Of a stretch of DNA of 64,000 bases, positions 12,909-25,829 are shown piece after piece (position 1 is the stretch's first letter; every line of letters starts with the position of its first letter). Origin of the DNA: Acanthochlamys bracteata (Eukaryota; Streptophyta; Magnoliopsida; Pandanales; Velloziaceae). Below the pieces are notes generated by a model, which worked only from the letters and a program-made list of their open reading frames with translations, did not search any database and was not told the DNA's origin. Where the stretch lies: the NCBI GenBank assembly GCA_019914995.1, contig CM034126.1, positions 12,653,001-12,717,000 on the forward strand. Direction: 5' to 3'. A program made the position numbers and the translations under genes.

Positions 12909-15900
12909 GGCAAGTATCGTCATCCAAATGGAGCACCTGATGCTGAGAAGCCACTCTATCTTCATATATCTGGTGGATCTCATGTAAGGACCTATTTCCA
13001 TAAGCTTAGCTTTAACTGAAAATTGGAAACTTACGTTTATCTATATTTTCTTGTATTGGAACATTTAGCTTCGGTTGAAAGTTTCCTTTCTATGTAGTCC
13101 GGCTTGCTTGTATCTTACTCTGTTGGTAACTAATGTTTGTAATTTTGGATTATTTCGTGGCTTATTTTAGTTAAAAGATACTGCAGAACGTATTAAAGCA
13201 GTTGATCAAGCAGTACCCATGACAAGGTCATACTCCACTGCAAACTTCAAACAATGTACTGGTATATTGCTTCCTCTCACTTGAAACAGCTTTAATTTGA
13301 TTTCTAAAATTTGAGCAGATCTATAATCTTTATGCGACTTCTTTTCACCACAATCATGGTTTGCAGGCTCCAGACCTCTGGGCATATGTTTATTTCTGGG
13401 GTTCATCCAGACCAATCTCTAAATATTGCAGCTCGTATTCGTGGGGCCAAATGTATGTTCAGTGTATCCTTTTGGTTATGTTCCATTAAATGCTACTAGT
13501 TAGAATGCCCTTTCCCAAAAATTCCCCGATGTGGTTTGATATAACTTGATCTGCAATCATTTTTGTTTTCACGTTTGTGGATTGTGTGCATATCAACTTA
13601 TGTACATTATAGTACGCCTGTTTATGTCTTTGCCAGTCTTGTTAGCCAGCATTAAGAAGTACATTCTACTCTCTGTTTTGCCCTTTCTTTTTGCTTATGA
13701 GGAATCTAATATCCAATCTCTCTCTGTCGTCTCCATATAGTGGGGAGCGATTGTTTTTGTGCTGCTGGTGGTTCGGATTTGAATGTGCAGGACCAGTATA
13801 TAAATCAAAGTATGAATGAAACAGGAGCAACTGTTGTACTTAGAGGAAGAGGCTTTTGAAATTCTGAATTTTTTCTTGGTGGAGGTACAGGCTGCAAGCA
13901 GTATGGCAGAACACGGTGAAAGCCTTCACTACTCTTCATTGCCATTAATTATTTTTTTTACTTGATTTAGAGAAACACAACCGCCTTTTCATTTGTATAT
14001 AACAAGTGCTAAATCGAAAAGTCTTGAATCCACAAAAGCTCTTGCAGAAAATCTTTTGGATACTATTTCTGCAGAATGTGGTAGTTCCAGGTTTGTAATT
14101 ATCCAGATGTACCAATCTCTGTTACAGTCATTTCAAATTTCTCCTTATGCATGCTGAAAAGTAAGAAGTTTGTTGCATGGTTGAACCTGCCATCTCTGAT
14201 GTGTATACTGCTCTATGTTTTTATTGTTACTGCATCTGAGGTAGGCTGTTAAAATACTTGCATGCACCATTCCATTAGTCAATATATTCTATTCTAGTAT
14301 AGCTTCCCTACCATGTGCCTCCTTTTTCACAAATAAGTATTGTTGTATGGAGATAGTTCTTGTTATTGAATTGCTGGGTAGTTGGTCTTATGAGCTTGTT
14401 TCCCCAAATAACACTCATGCTGTCTGATAGACAATTCCAATTATCTAACTTTCATCCCTCAGTTATCGTATCACTATAACTTAGATGAATTTTATTATAG
14501 TTAATATTACAAGGTTTATACTTATAATGTGACTAGCTTGCTTGATCCTTAAAGAAAGTTTATATTGCAGGGACTCGTCTAGCAAAGTCTACAATGCTGT
14601 CCCTCCCTCACAGCATTTTACGGCTGGATCTACTAGTCCAGTTCCTTGTTCAGCGTATCCTGCCGATCTGTATCAGTAGCTATGCCTTGTGCTCCAAATG
14701 CTATGACTGTGTAGTCTCCAGGGCCATCACAGTCAGTGGGATTGTTTAGTAGCGAAACTTCTCAAGGCAATAGGTGCAGCCAGACTATTCCCTCAATAAG
14801 TGGTGGAAGTAGCTATAGTGGATACAGTGGGATATATCCCCAGGCCACTCCATTGCAGCAAGTTGCTCTGGTTCTTAGGCAGGCCACTGTATCCACCATT
14901 TCAATGACAAATGCACAACCTCAGATGAGTTTAAGCTCAAAGGTTGACGCAGAAAAACGGCTGCTGAAGCGAAAGTTTCGGGAGTTACCAGCTACTTCTA
15001 AGGGAACAACAGCACTCAACCAGGTATTTTATGTGTACACATACTGTTTCCTTTTTTTAGCAATGCTTGGTTACTTTCCAGTGGAGGCATTTTTTATAAT
15101 ATTAATGATTGTGTTAATTTGTCATACTAATGAGACTGCCTAAATCACAGTTTGAAGAAAAAATTGCAGAATATTAGACTCACATTCTTCCCCTATAAAT
15201 TAAGATCAATATTATGAATATCCTATTGAAAGGAAACAAGTTCATTGTACTCATTATCACCTATGATTGTGTTTTCAGCTTGTTCTTACAATCGACTTTT
15301 AGTTATTTCCGAGTTTTAAGTTTACTTGAATAGTTATTCCCCTTTCAAAACTGCATTCTTTTCTTCTTGGTATATGATTCTGGAGTATTTCTGGCTGGTC
15401 TTTGCCTTTCATCTCATAGTATCAGGTTTTGGGTAGATAAGGTTAATTTTCTGGTTCATCTTTCTAAGATGGTGGCTCTTGTTAATGCTTTGTTTTCAAT
15501 TTTGGCAAATTGCTAGTGTGATTACACTGATTCTACTGAATGTTCCAGCCTTCCAGGTATGTCTCTCTCACTCTATGAAAGCTTACAGGTGGTAATGAAT
15601 GTCAGGTGGTTCTTCACCTACATGTTTGAAAATGTGATCGAGGAATCACAATGCTGTGCGGATTGCTGGCTGATTGCTCTTTAATCTGTATATAACATGA
15701 CTAAGTACTTGTTTTATTTTTCATTTGTTTCTGGTAGTATTTGAATGACTGCAATTTCCTGTACTATGTGGTGGCTTTCACCTCTTTATGCCTCCACGAG
15801 CGAGTTATTTGCAATCACCACTTTAGCTTATGCAGTGATCTGTTAGTCCTGATTTCGCATCAATCTCTTGATGTATGGTAACCATTTCTCTTGCTACAGT

Positions 15901-16770
15901 TGTACTACCTTTAGATGTTCAATTCTACCTTTAGCAATAATTCATGTTGCCATTCACATTCCAATCTCAACTCCTATCTTCATGTTCATCTTGTGTCCAG
16001 ACTTCCTAACTGTAGCCCCCTATCACTTTGTAATATTGTGTATTCTGATTATAGTATGCTGTGTAGAGTTGCTTCTGCTAGCTATCAATTCTCTGAATGA
16101 GTTGTAGTCTTTGATTTTCTCTTTCTTTCCGAAACCTCAACTGGGATTAGAAGTTTGTCAGCCATGTTGGATTCAAGTGGGAGATATGTTTCAACAATAT
16201 CACCGCCAAGGAAGTTTATAGCACCATGTTCCGCCCCCTCCAGGAAGCATGCTTCCTCCACCACCCAAGTTTTCACAACCACATATGGCTAAAGGGGATG
16301 ATCATCAGATCCCAGCTTCTAGGATAATACTCCCTCCACCGCCAAACTTTCATCATGACAAATGCCTTCTAGAGATTGTAAAGAAGACAGTGGGTACTCA
16401 GCTGCAAAGTTCATACCTCCTACCCTACCGAAGTACTTGCCACCTCGGTCAACTCCTGCACCAGATAATGGGGTGTCTCCCACTAAGAAAATGCCTGCTC
16501 CACCATCAAATTTCTCAACATCTCAATTAACCTTCAAATCTACCAGTGAGAAGTCTGCAATGAAGAAATCAAAACCGAGCCAGTTTCAGGTGATAGTAAT
16601 GGCATATGATTGCTCGTATTTCTGGGCATGGCCATCATGTTTATATAGTCGTATGTCATACTTATAATTATGTCAGGAACACTGTTAAAGCTCATGGAAC
16701 ACTGCAAGGAAGAGGATCATGATAGTGACAGAGCACATGGAGACTCTGTTCAAAGCAAATCGACATAGGA
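12909..16770 (+). pseudogene. RIK: Decayed RIK-like KH-domain gene
   Basis: Successive stretches match the plant RIK protein (RS2-interacting KH protein) in order. They are: GKYR.PNGAPD.EKPLYLHIS (12909-12983); LKDTAERIKAVDQA (from 13171); a fragment with SLNIAARIRG (about 13400-13452); DQYIN.SMNETGATVVLRGRG (from 13790); PFHLYITSAKSKSLE...AENLLDTIS (13981-14092); SSKVYNAVPP (from 14578); a Pro/Ser region with KRKFRELP (14740-15022); Pro-rich blocks (16140-16600); and TLLKLMEHCKEEDHDSD (about 16678-16740). In-frame stops occur just before GKYR, right after VLRGRGF and after YPADLYQ. The N-terminal exons were not found. Splice-like GT and AG borders remain, so this is a decayed intron-containing copy, not a retrocopy. 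No intact product is expected. Confidence 0.8.
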
Positions 16771-18074
16771 TTGACTCTCGAAGCTTCTCCCAACTGAGCT
16801 ACATAGACTTCTGTCGGTGAGATGTACAGGTGATATCGCTGTTTTGTTGCATGTTTGCCATTTGCTGCAGTCGCTGGGGTGCGCCTTCTTGTAGCTGCAC
16901 AAGCATGTACTGCAGTCTGCAGCTACATGTACTGGAGTACCCAGAGGTGATGGATAACCCCATTTAAGGAGAGTGCTTAGCAAGTTGGTTGGACGGTTGT
17001 CCAATGTATCATTCGGGGTATCATCCCTTGATAAGTTCAGTGTATTTCAGCCCCAGTACCCCTCTGCTTTTCCCGAACTTTCTCGTTAGAAGGCCTCAAG
17101 TTGCACGATCGTTTTACGGAGCATTGTTTCTCATGTGGAGTATCAGGTGGTGGTGGAGGATTCCTGTTCAAAATGTATGCCTTCTCGTTTTGATAGAAGA
17201 GGGGTTTTATTATGAATGAATTTTTAGTGGAATATTCAAATTCTCAACTGCCAAAGCATATTGTTATCCGGTGAAATCAACGAAAGAGTACATCAATTTT
17301 GCAAAGTTCCTACCTAGTTAATATTTTACTTTTCGCTTGTAGTTATTGTAATCTTGAAACAGGAAACAACAGAAAATAACAAAATTCATGCCTTACTTGT
17401 TTTACTAGTCTCTTCTTGTAAGAAATACTCTCTTTATTAGTTAATAATAGTACAAAGAACGGATAATAGAGTAAAAGGCCTACAATAGAACCTTGTTGTT
17501 AGTTTATAGATTTTTTAAAAAAAAGAATTTGCTGCAGCCATAAGTCTCTTTCATTGATTCTGAAAGCTGGACAATTTGGGTTCCCTGGATTTTAGAGACA
17601 TTTTTGAGTGTTGGATTGATGAAGAAACACCTCTCGTGCTCCTGATATACGGTGCAACTCTGCTTCTAAGCAGTTTGATTAAGGTAAAACAAAACCTTGC
17701 ATTTGAGTTTTTCTGATTTAGGGAACTTTAGTGATTCTATTAGTTTCTGTATTAATTTATAAATTTTACCCCCCTTATATTTTTACTAGTTTGAATTTTG
17801 TATAATTAACTGATGTTGTACTTAATAGAAATGAAAAATCCTGTAAATTTTCAGTGTTGAAATTATCTGGCTCCTTTATTTCCTTTTTTTTCTTTTGTTC
17901 TATCAATATAGGAAGAATTCTGTGGTTAGTTCATTTGATTGAGGATTCAGTTGATGAGAGCAAGATTTAACAATGGAACTGCCCTATTCGCGGGTTTATA
18001 GGAGGGCTAGTAGCAAATGAAATTGGTTCTGCTGCTGATTGTTCTTCGTCAATGGTTGATGCTTCTTAAAGGAA
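16771..18074. other. Spacer and probable 5'UTR exons of the POLAR-related gene
   Basis: No intact gene is visible. Around 17560-17683 there is a likely leader exon ending AAG|GTAAAAC, with a matching acceptor at about 17911 (ATAG|GAAG). An in-frame TGA at 18057-18059 precedes the ATG at 18075. The leader exon contains a hydrophobic run in one frame (see findings). Confidence 0.5.
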
Positions 18075-20804
18075 ATGGATTCAAGTATCGGAAAGTGTAG
18101 TGAGGTGGATTCTGAAGAATTTATAGAGGATAAGAGTGCGTTGTTGAGCTTGCAACCATGGATATTCAAGAAAGAGGTGCTGCGAGATTATGAGGAGACA
18201 GCAAAACCAATTACTTGTTCTTATGATCATCGCAGGTATAAGACAATTGTATTTGGAAGTGCATTTGAGAGTGAGTTTTGTCCGAGATCAAGAAGCAAGT
18301 GGATTCCAAAATTTTACCAAAGCAAGCAGTTGCGAAGATATCATCCTGAGTTATTATTTACTTCTCCTGAGAGTTGTCTCATTCCTCAGGTACTTGCCAA
18401 TCTTGAAACAAAAGAGTATATCTACAGTGCCATACCATCTAGTGTTGTTCCTGCTTTGAGGCCATTGTTGATAACCAATGGGGACAGAATAATCAGTAAA
18501 AAAGTGAATGATAGTATGGATGCACCTGTGAGACAAAAGTTCCACAAAGAAAATGGCAGCATCAATTTTGAGGAAAGAAATGCAATTCCTCTTCCTGACT
18601 CAAGAGAGGTCAATCGGAAGAGTGGAACTGGGCAATTTCAAAGTTGCAGAGCATCCACATCTCAGAGGTCTCACAAATTTTCTCAGGCACAAGGTAGGCA
18701 TGTAATTTCTTCTTGTTGTCTCTCAAAATCTGTGAACTTCTAATATGACCTTTCTATTAAATGGAACTACAGTTTATGGTTTTGAGCTTACAAGCTTTTT
18801 AGTTAATCTCCTTTCTAACAAATTCTTATTTCCTAGGTTGCTCTTAGTCCAATTATCGTGGAATTAACAGTAATAGTAATGTCAAGATCTGCAAAGCTTA
18901 TCAAAAATTCATTTTTGTTATTTAGCTTTTCTGTTGGGACATTGCATCTCAATTTTTATAATAATCATATCTCATACTCATGTTTCTGCCTTATTCTGGA
19001 ACTACTTTGCGACCATTACATTGTAGCACAATGTGAAAGGGATCATTTCAACAACTTGTATACTATGTAGTTAAAAATTGGGGAATCACAGTTCCTTCTG
19101 TTGGAACGCACGTAAAAACTGGTAACTCTAAAAAAGGACCTGTTAGAAATCACAAAATCGCTCTTACTTACTCTTGAAATTGAAATATGGTATGTTCATT
19201 TATTGGCATGCGGTATATGTTGCGGTTGTCTTGAGTTTAATACAAGAACCTATTCCACTGTTGGTTTGTGATCTTATAAAAAATCATGGCAGATGTACTT
19301 GACGGAGTTTTCCTTTTCCTTCTTGGCGTCACTCTTGGTGTAATGCTGACCGTGTTCTCCAACAGAAGTGAAATGGAGAAGCTAAATCACGCATTGAGAC
19401 AAACCCAAAGTTTGGTTCAAGATCTACAAGAAGAACTGCACATGAAAGATTCACTAGTAGTGAAGGAATTAGCTAATGAATCTTTGGGTGAGCAAGTGGA
19501 CACTCACAATCATATTCATTCATATGAAAATCAAATTTCCACCATAGAGCCATTTTCAAAGGAAGAAGCTGCACATGACAAGCACAATTTCCTGCAATCG
19601 CACCCCAATGAAGAGAATCCAGATTCTCTAAGTTGCATAGCAGCTGAGCTCCAAGCTGAGTTGGAAATGTTAGACCAAAGTATAGATGATTCTCTGGAAG
19701 GAGGAATGACTTTTACCAGTGAGGTATGTCTCCGTCCATAGTAAGTGAAGCCTTGTAAGTGTCTAGGCAGCAAATTGAAGCAACAAAAAAAGAGCTACTA
19801 TTCAGAAACAAATCATTTCCAGTTTTAGGATTCAAAATTAAATTTATAGAAAGTTCTTGTAAATCCTGAGTAGATACCTGTAATTTATATAGCATAGTCT
19901 CTGAAGTCAAAGCCCAAGAGTGCTTATCCCAGCATAACTCTAATAACAGGCAGTAAGAAGTAGTACTACCTGATGCTGAAATTTTAAGTTTGAAGATGAT
20001 AGGGCAATTGTTTTAAAGTCACTGACCAAACCTGAAATTATTGCCTTGCCATGTGAGGGTGTCTAATTATGAAGAGCACTACATGTCCCCCTTCACGAAA
20101 TACCAGTATCTAAGGCATATCTGTGTTCTGCTACCTATTAAAACAACTATGCTAATGCTTGAGCAAATTAAAATTCTTCTCCTATAAGAGTTGCTAACTT
20201 TGGCATGCATCTCATATCAGATGGCCTTTACAAACTGCCATGCTTTATAGAGTTGTTATATCCTTATGTTTTAAACTTTGAACATCCGGTGCAGACAGAT
20301 CATGATCTTGTTGGCAAAGTTGTTCATGGAGAACTGAGAGAAGAGATGTTTTTATATCAAGAAGCCCATTCTGATGATGAAGTTAATGATGGTAGCAGGA
20401 CCCCCACTTTCAGGACTGAAAACCTGAACTATGCAGTCTCACCAAGAGAACTCAGTATGCATCTTCACCAAGTTATACAATCACAGCTGGAGGAGCGAGT
20501 TAAGGAACTCGAGACAGCGCTTTACAACAGCCAGCAGCAGCTTCAACATCTTGAAGCTTCACGATGCTGCAAGGTTGAAGCTTCACGATGCCGCAAGGAC
20601 TTTTGCGGCAGTGATTCAGGATCATGGACAGAACGCCCCATAATGCGAGAATCATTTAGTGTAGCAGAAACATTGTGCCTAAACCTGTCGGGCAATACCT
20701 TAGATGCCTATGATGAAGCTTATGCAGAATTCATGAACATAGGCGAAGAAGAGGAAAGATTGCCATCACCTTCCTTTGATAATCATATATCGACAAAAAT
20801 GTAG
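18075..20804 (+). CDS. POLAR-related membrane/coiled-coil protein
   Basis: Exons 18075-18693, 19293-19723 and 20295-20804 sum to 1560 nt, or 519 aa. Exon 1 contains the family stretch ending RPLLITNGDRIISKKVNDS. Exon 2 begins with one hydrophobic membrane segment (VFLFLLGVTLGVMLTVF) and continues with LNHALRQTQSLVQDLQEELHMKDSLVVKELANE, a coiled coil. Exon 3 has SPRELSMHLHQVIQSQLEERVKELE (coiled coil) and the end motif LSGNTLDAYDEAYAEFM. POLAR scaffolds polarity during stomatal asymmetric division, but most members of the wider family are uncharacterised. An in-frame TGA upstream fixes the start. Oddities: the N-terminal membrane segment I recall from relatives is absent, and a 24-bp in-frame tandem duplication lies in exon 3. 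Confidence 0.68.
20552..20599 (+). repeat. In-frame 24-bp tandem duplication in POLAR-related gene
   Basis: Two adjacent 24-nt units encode (L/V)EASRC(C/R)K twice. They differ at two bases: the first base (C versus G) and the CTGC/CCGC position. The insertion sits immediately after the predicted coiled coil. Confidence 0.8.
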
Positions 20805-21631
20805 ATTATTCACCTGAAGAAAGGGAGGACAGAATTTGATCAACCTCGAGTCCGGAAATGCCTCAGCAGAACAATTAACGCTAAGCACCTGTTAACAACC
20901 CCTGTTATAGTGACGTAGATATTGATGATGTCGAGAAAATCTTTGATCAACAAATCGTAAAAAGAACCAGAGAAGGATTTCCTCTAGTTGAAATTCTCAA
21001 AAGAATTTATTCCCATTAGTATGAACAATTGTCTTCATTTCTCGAAGTAATTGCAATGTAGTTGCTGAACAGACAACCAGTTATGATTCCATCAAAGCAA
21101 TCCTCGGCAAACCTAATAGCTACATCACTACTTCGCAAAAATTTATGTATGAAGTATGAATCAGACAGACTGTGCTCGCTGCTTTTGCAAAGGTGAAACC
21201 ATGAACACAACCTACAACCTATTCAAATAACAAAAGGGTCTCTCTAAAACCTTAGTAGACGTGCCAACATCACACTCAAAGCACGGGTCCGTACAGTCAC
21301 CACTAAAATGCAATAAGGTCATGGCAATAATGTGATATTAACGAAAAATTGATAACTACAAATAAAGATTTTATAACGTCAACACCTCTGCCTACAGATA
21401 AAGCAGCAGAAACATAGATTGGCAGTTCATTTTTTTAAATAATAAACACATCACAGCTACCAATAATAACAGGCAAACAAAGTAAATATCACAGTTGGGC
21501 TTGAATAATGTCAGTTACATTCCATGGTAACTAATATTGTAGATCCGAGACATGTCTAGGCAAGGAATCCAAAGGACTATCATCAAGAATAACATTGCAG
21601 CTACAGATTCAAAGTGAAGATCAGTTATTCT
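20805..21631. other. Convergent 3' flanks of POLAR-related and GR-RBP genes
   Basis: The two genes converge here with about 830 bp between stop codons. The spacer is probably mostly the two 3'UTRs. No further gene or repeat was recognised. Confidence 0.5.
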
Positions 21632-23339
21632 TTAGCCTCGTTTGTTGGCATAGTCATCAGGCTCGCCATCGTCATCTTTAAAATCATCTTCCAACAACTC
21701 ATCCTGATCGCCCTCATCAATTTCATCACCTTCTTTGCTTCCAGCATTGCTGTCAAGATTGAAGCCACCATCACCAGAAGTGGAAGCAGTATAGTTATCA
21801 GTGCCGGAATTGCTAGCAAAGCTGCTACCACCACCACTTCCACCCGTAACACTGAAGTTCCCACCACCAGCATTGTAGTTCTCTCCGCTCCCTGCACCAA
21901 AACCACCACTGCTGTAGCCACCACTGCCACCACTGTAGCTGCCCATGTTGCCACTGTACCCACTGCTGCCACCATATCCACCTCCAGCAGCACCATATCC
22001 ACCTCCAGTATCTCCACTTCCACCATAACCACCACCGCCTCCACTGTACCCGCCGCCACCGCCATAGCCTCCGCCACCACCATACCCACCACGAAATCCG
22101 CCACCCCCAGTCCGATCGGCAGCATAGTTGACCCTTATATACCGTCCATGAAGGTCCTGATAAAGATAAAATACCAAATATGTGCTGATTACAAATCTTA
22201 CTTGAGAAGAAACTACCATTCAATAATAGTAAGTGAAAAATTGTACAAAATTAATTAAGGGGACCAGAAATTCAGCAGCTTTATTAGAAGAGCACAGAAG
22301 TAAAACCTTACGTTCATTGGACGTGAATTCCCAAAAAAGACTGACAATCTTGAAAAACGCAAAGAATGTGAAAGAAGGCAGCTCAATACCAGTTGAACTT
22401 GTTCTGTACTCTGATTTCATGTGCTACTCCACAATAAAATGTATATGGACTATCAGATGAAGTCCCTATAAAGCTATAAGATCTCCAATCAATATGATGG
22501 ACCAAACACCGAATTCCTAAAGACATTTCTTTTTAAACTTATATATTTTTTTAGACTATAATGCCCTAGATCTTGATGCTGCACAAATTATGTTTCATAC
22601 AGACACAATGAAGGAGAGCTTTTAAAATGAAGTTTGAATGAACATTATGCCATGACACGCATTCACCGAGAACATACTTACAAATAGAGACACTGCTACC
22701 TAAATCCAAATTCAAATATTTATATGATCCTTACCAGCAGATCCGACTATAGAATTATTCATGCAATATCAATGATGAAGGTCATGCAAATTTTTGTCAC
22801 ATTTCACTGGTATCTTCTTAAGTCCCAGAAGTCGAACGTGAACATTAGTATGGTCAAATCAATTACAGACTACATAAGAAAGTACACATCTTACCTTCCC
22901 ATCCATGGCACTCATAGCAGCTGAAGCCTCTTCACTGGATGCGTAAGTTACAAAGCCAAAACCCCTAGATCTTCCAGTCTCTCTGTCCATGATAACTCTA
23001 GCTGCAGATAAAGTATTGTCATTACATTTGCAAACGGAAAAGATTCATCCGATTTCAAATAAAGCAGATACCTTCAATAACTTCTCCGTAGCTAGAGAAT
23101 GCCTCTCTTAAACTTTGGTCATCTGTGCCATATGAAATACCTGCTCACGTAAAATTGAAAAAAAGCGACAAATTAACCAAGTATTCTGGTGACAAGTGAA
23201 TTTCCAAAGAGATTATCAAAGTAAGTAGAGAACCTCCAACAAATAGTTTAGATGACATGCAGCGCAAAGCTTGGTATACTGATGGGTTACTACAGATAGA
23301 TTGCTTCAGGAGATTCCCAATTTTATTAGAAAAAGCCAT
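21632..23339 (-). CDS. Mitochondrial glycine-rich RNA-binding protein (GR-RBP5/ORRM4-like)
   Basis: Exons 23339-23234, 23140-23072, 23001-22895 and 22156-21632 sum to 807 nt, or 268 aa. Residues 1-30 are basic, low in acid and Ser-rich, which fits a mitochondrial targeting sequence. One RRM follows, with RNP2 (KLFVGG, about 31-36) and RNP1 (RGFGFVTY, 71-78). Then come a long glycine/tyrosine/serine-rich region (about 109-225) and an acidic C-tail ([19 protein letters not shown]). Close Arabidopsis proteins (GR-RBP5/ORRM4 and GR-RBP3/ORRM3) act in mitochondrial C-to-U RNA editing; that role is inferred. The ATG chosen lies 8 nt inside the exon that follows a 5'UTR intron. An upstream CTG-like codon in the intron is not a start. 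Confidence 0.9.
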
Positions 23340-24560
23340 CTTCAAACCTGAAAAACACAAATCACAATTAGATATTAAATAAGCTAATCAAACGGAGCAA
23401 TTAAGTTCCAAACATATCACACAGAAACAAGAAGAGCATTGAAGCTGAATGGAAAATGGCTAGCGCACCGCATATGACCAGAAGGTTCAGCACAATTGTT
23501 GAATTTAGAACAATTAATCCAGATGTATAACAAATTGGGCGCATTCACTAACAAATCATAAACTAGCTGGTTCAATTTCCAAAACCACCATTTGACAGTT
23601 CATAATGAAATCTAGTTCACAAAACACCTAAACAACCAAGCTTAATTAGATAATTACATTTACGCAGCAAGAAAAGAATATAGCTACATCAACCATCAGA
23701 ATGTGCATACTGCCACCTATGAACTTCACCTGATTCTGTCCTATGTTGCCATCATCAATTATTAACATGTAAGCCTTAAGTTAAATGCTATGTTAGGAAA
23801 GTGGAAAAAGGATAATGACGACTGAAATCAGTTCAAGCGAGCAGAAGCAGGCGTCATTTTCCAGCACTTGCTCAGTGGTTATTTGAACTATATAATCAAT
23901 TTCTCAAGTTGTCTTACACATCTAAATTGTAAGATGGCCGCAGAAAGTTAATAGCTGACACTATAATTACTATGTCGACGAAATATAAAGTGAGCTTCAG
24001 GATGTGAACCATCTCCTAGCATGCAAATAGCACCTATGAAAGGATACATTTCCAAAAAATTATTTTAGGACAACTACCTAAATATAGACAGTTGCCAGAC
24101 CAACAAGTGAGACTTTAACTATAAACACTACACAAACTGATCTCCAAGTTTCAATCCTAAAATATTCCCAAAAAAAAAAACAAATAAACAAAAAGATGCC
24201 ATACTAGACGCTGAACCTCCTCGGCGGGCTCGTCATGGAACATCAAAAAACATAACGTAAACCCAAAGGCGATAAATCAAACGATCGAAATCATCATTTA
24301 AAGAACTGCGAGATTTCCATTTAAGCATATGCTGAACTAGCTAAGCAAATCAGTCGATTTAACTATTAATACCCAAAACAAAGCAATCACAAAAAAACCA
24401 CCAAATCGAACAAGAGTCGATCACGAACTGATCAAATACCAGATTGGATTCGAAGAGAAAACAAAAAGAAAATTATAATTTGAAGATTTTCACCTCTTCC
24501 TCTCTCGGGACAAAACCCTACACCGCTGAGACAGGTCAGAGAGTTTGCGATACGTTTTTG
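23340..24560 (-). promoter_or_regulatory. 5'UTR with a ~1.15-kb leader intron (GR-RBP gene)
   Basis: A clear acceptor (TTTTTCAG|GTTTGAAG before the ATG) and a donor (GGAAGAG|GTGAAAATC) predict an intron at 24493-23348. The first leader exon starts at 24494. A telo-box, in reverse orientation to the gene, lies at 24513-24520. Long leader introns in highly expressed plant genes often enhance expression; that is inference here. Confidence 0.65.
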
Positions 24561-25829
24561 TAAAAGAGGACCTTTTATTGAAGCGGATAAAGACCTCTGA
24601 ACATTGATTAAGCAAATATGAGTGCTAACCGTTGGATTGAAGACATCTGGACCTTTGATGCGTATGGATTAAAGATATTTTGGATTTACGAATATGTTAA
24701 GCAGCCGGCGTAGTTAGCCGACTAGACAAGCCGAGAAGATATTTTCAGAAATTTTCTATCAATACTAGTTTCTTCTTACAAAAGCCATTATCCTCGCAGC
24801 CGTTTGTTTTTTTAATCATAAATTTTAATTTTTCTAAACTCACTTTCAATATAAATAATTTTTTTATTAAATTTAATTTAAAACTTACTTATTATACAAA
24901 ATTAATATAAAAATTTATTTTTATTAAATATTTTAACTTATTTTTTAAAACTTAAATTTACCTCAAAATAAATACACTCCGAGCAATAGGGATTGGTATC
25001 TGTGTCATTGTTTTGCAGTGGAACAAAAACACTCCTAATGAAAAAGTTCGACGAAACAAGCTCTTACCGTCGTCACCTTTCAGGATTTAAGAATATGGGT
25101 CTTGCAACATACTCGCATAAGTCGTTACTCAAAGAGTTTTAATACAACTGTTGCATTCCAAAATTCCAGTTCTAAAACTTTCAGAATATAGCATTTTATT
25201 TACATCATGTTTTCACATACCATCGAAGTAAATGGCATTATGGTACTCTATGGAGCGCGACAGATGTAAAGATAATGCATGAAATCTTGTTACACTTCTG
25301 ATTACGATTCTAGACAAATTTATTAGACAACCACATTGAGGAGTTTGTAATACGATTGTTTCAGCATAGAACAAAGATAGTCATCTAAACATGAAAATGG
25401 TTATCTGTTCATGCTTTCTCCTGGTCGATGAAATCAATTGATAAATGCCAACTATTTTCTCAGCCAGAAATGAAGAAGTAGCTGCAAAGATCTTGTCTAG
25501 CTGTTCTTCAAATCAAGAGGCTTCCTCTCAGACACTATCAACAGACTCAAGCTATGTGCACAAAAGAGAACTCTTAGAATTCGACTTCCTCAAAAGACGA
25601 GGAGATACTGCAATCACTATTTGCAGAATCTTGAAAATATAAGCAGCGGGCAAAAACCAAGACTGCAAAACTCAAACTATCATAACGTAATACATCTAAA
25701 CTTCCATTGTGAAGCTACCTTGAATAAATGCAAAATCCAAATGACCTGATATCATATACAGGACACAGATGTTTAAAAAATCAATAGATACTATATGTAA
25801 GAATTAAATACACTATTCTCAAATGAGGT
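24561..25829. other. Spacer between GR-RBP promoter and EXO70E 3' end
   Basis: An AT-rich block at about 24802-24977 is bounded by GCCGTTTGTTTTTTTAATC and (inverted from the right) CGGAGTGTATTTATTTTG, so it is possibly another diverged MITE. The open frame at 25445-25642 has no family features. The region nearest 25829 is the likely EXO70E 3'UTR. Confidence 0.45.

Noticed and set aside
14736..15143. 135-codon open frame taken as an independent gene
   Set aside because: It starts at GTG, belongs to the RIK remnant (KRKFRELP block) and runs into an intron-like tail.
21614..22258. Long Thr/Ala/Ser-rich plus-strand open frame over the GR-RBP gene
   Set aside because: Antisense of glycine-rich codons (GGN read as NCC). 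It has no start context or family match.
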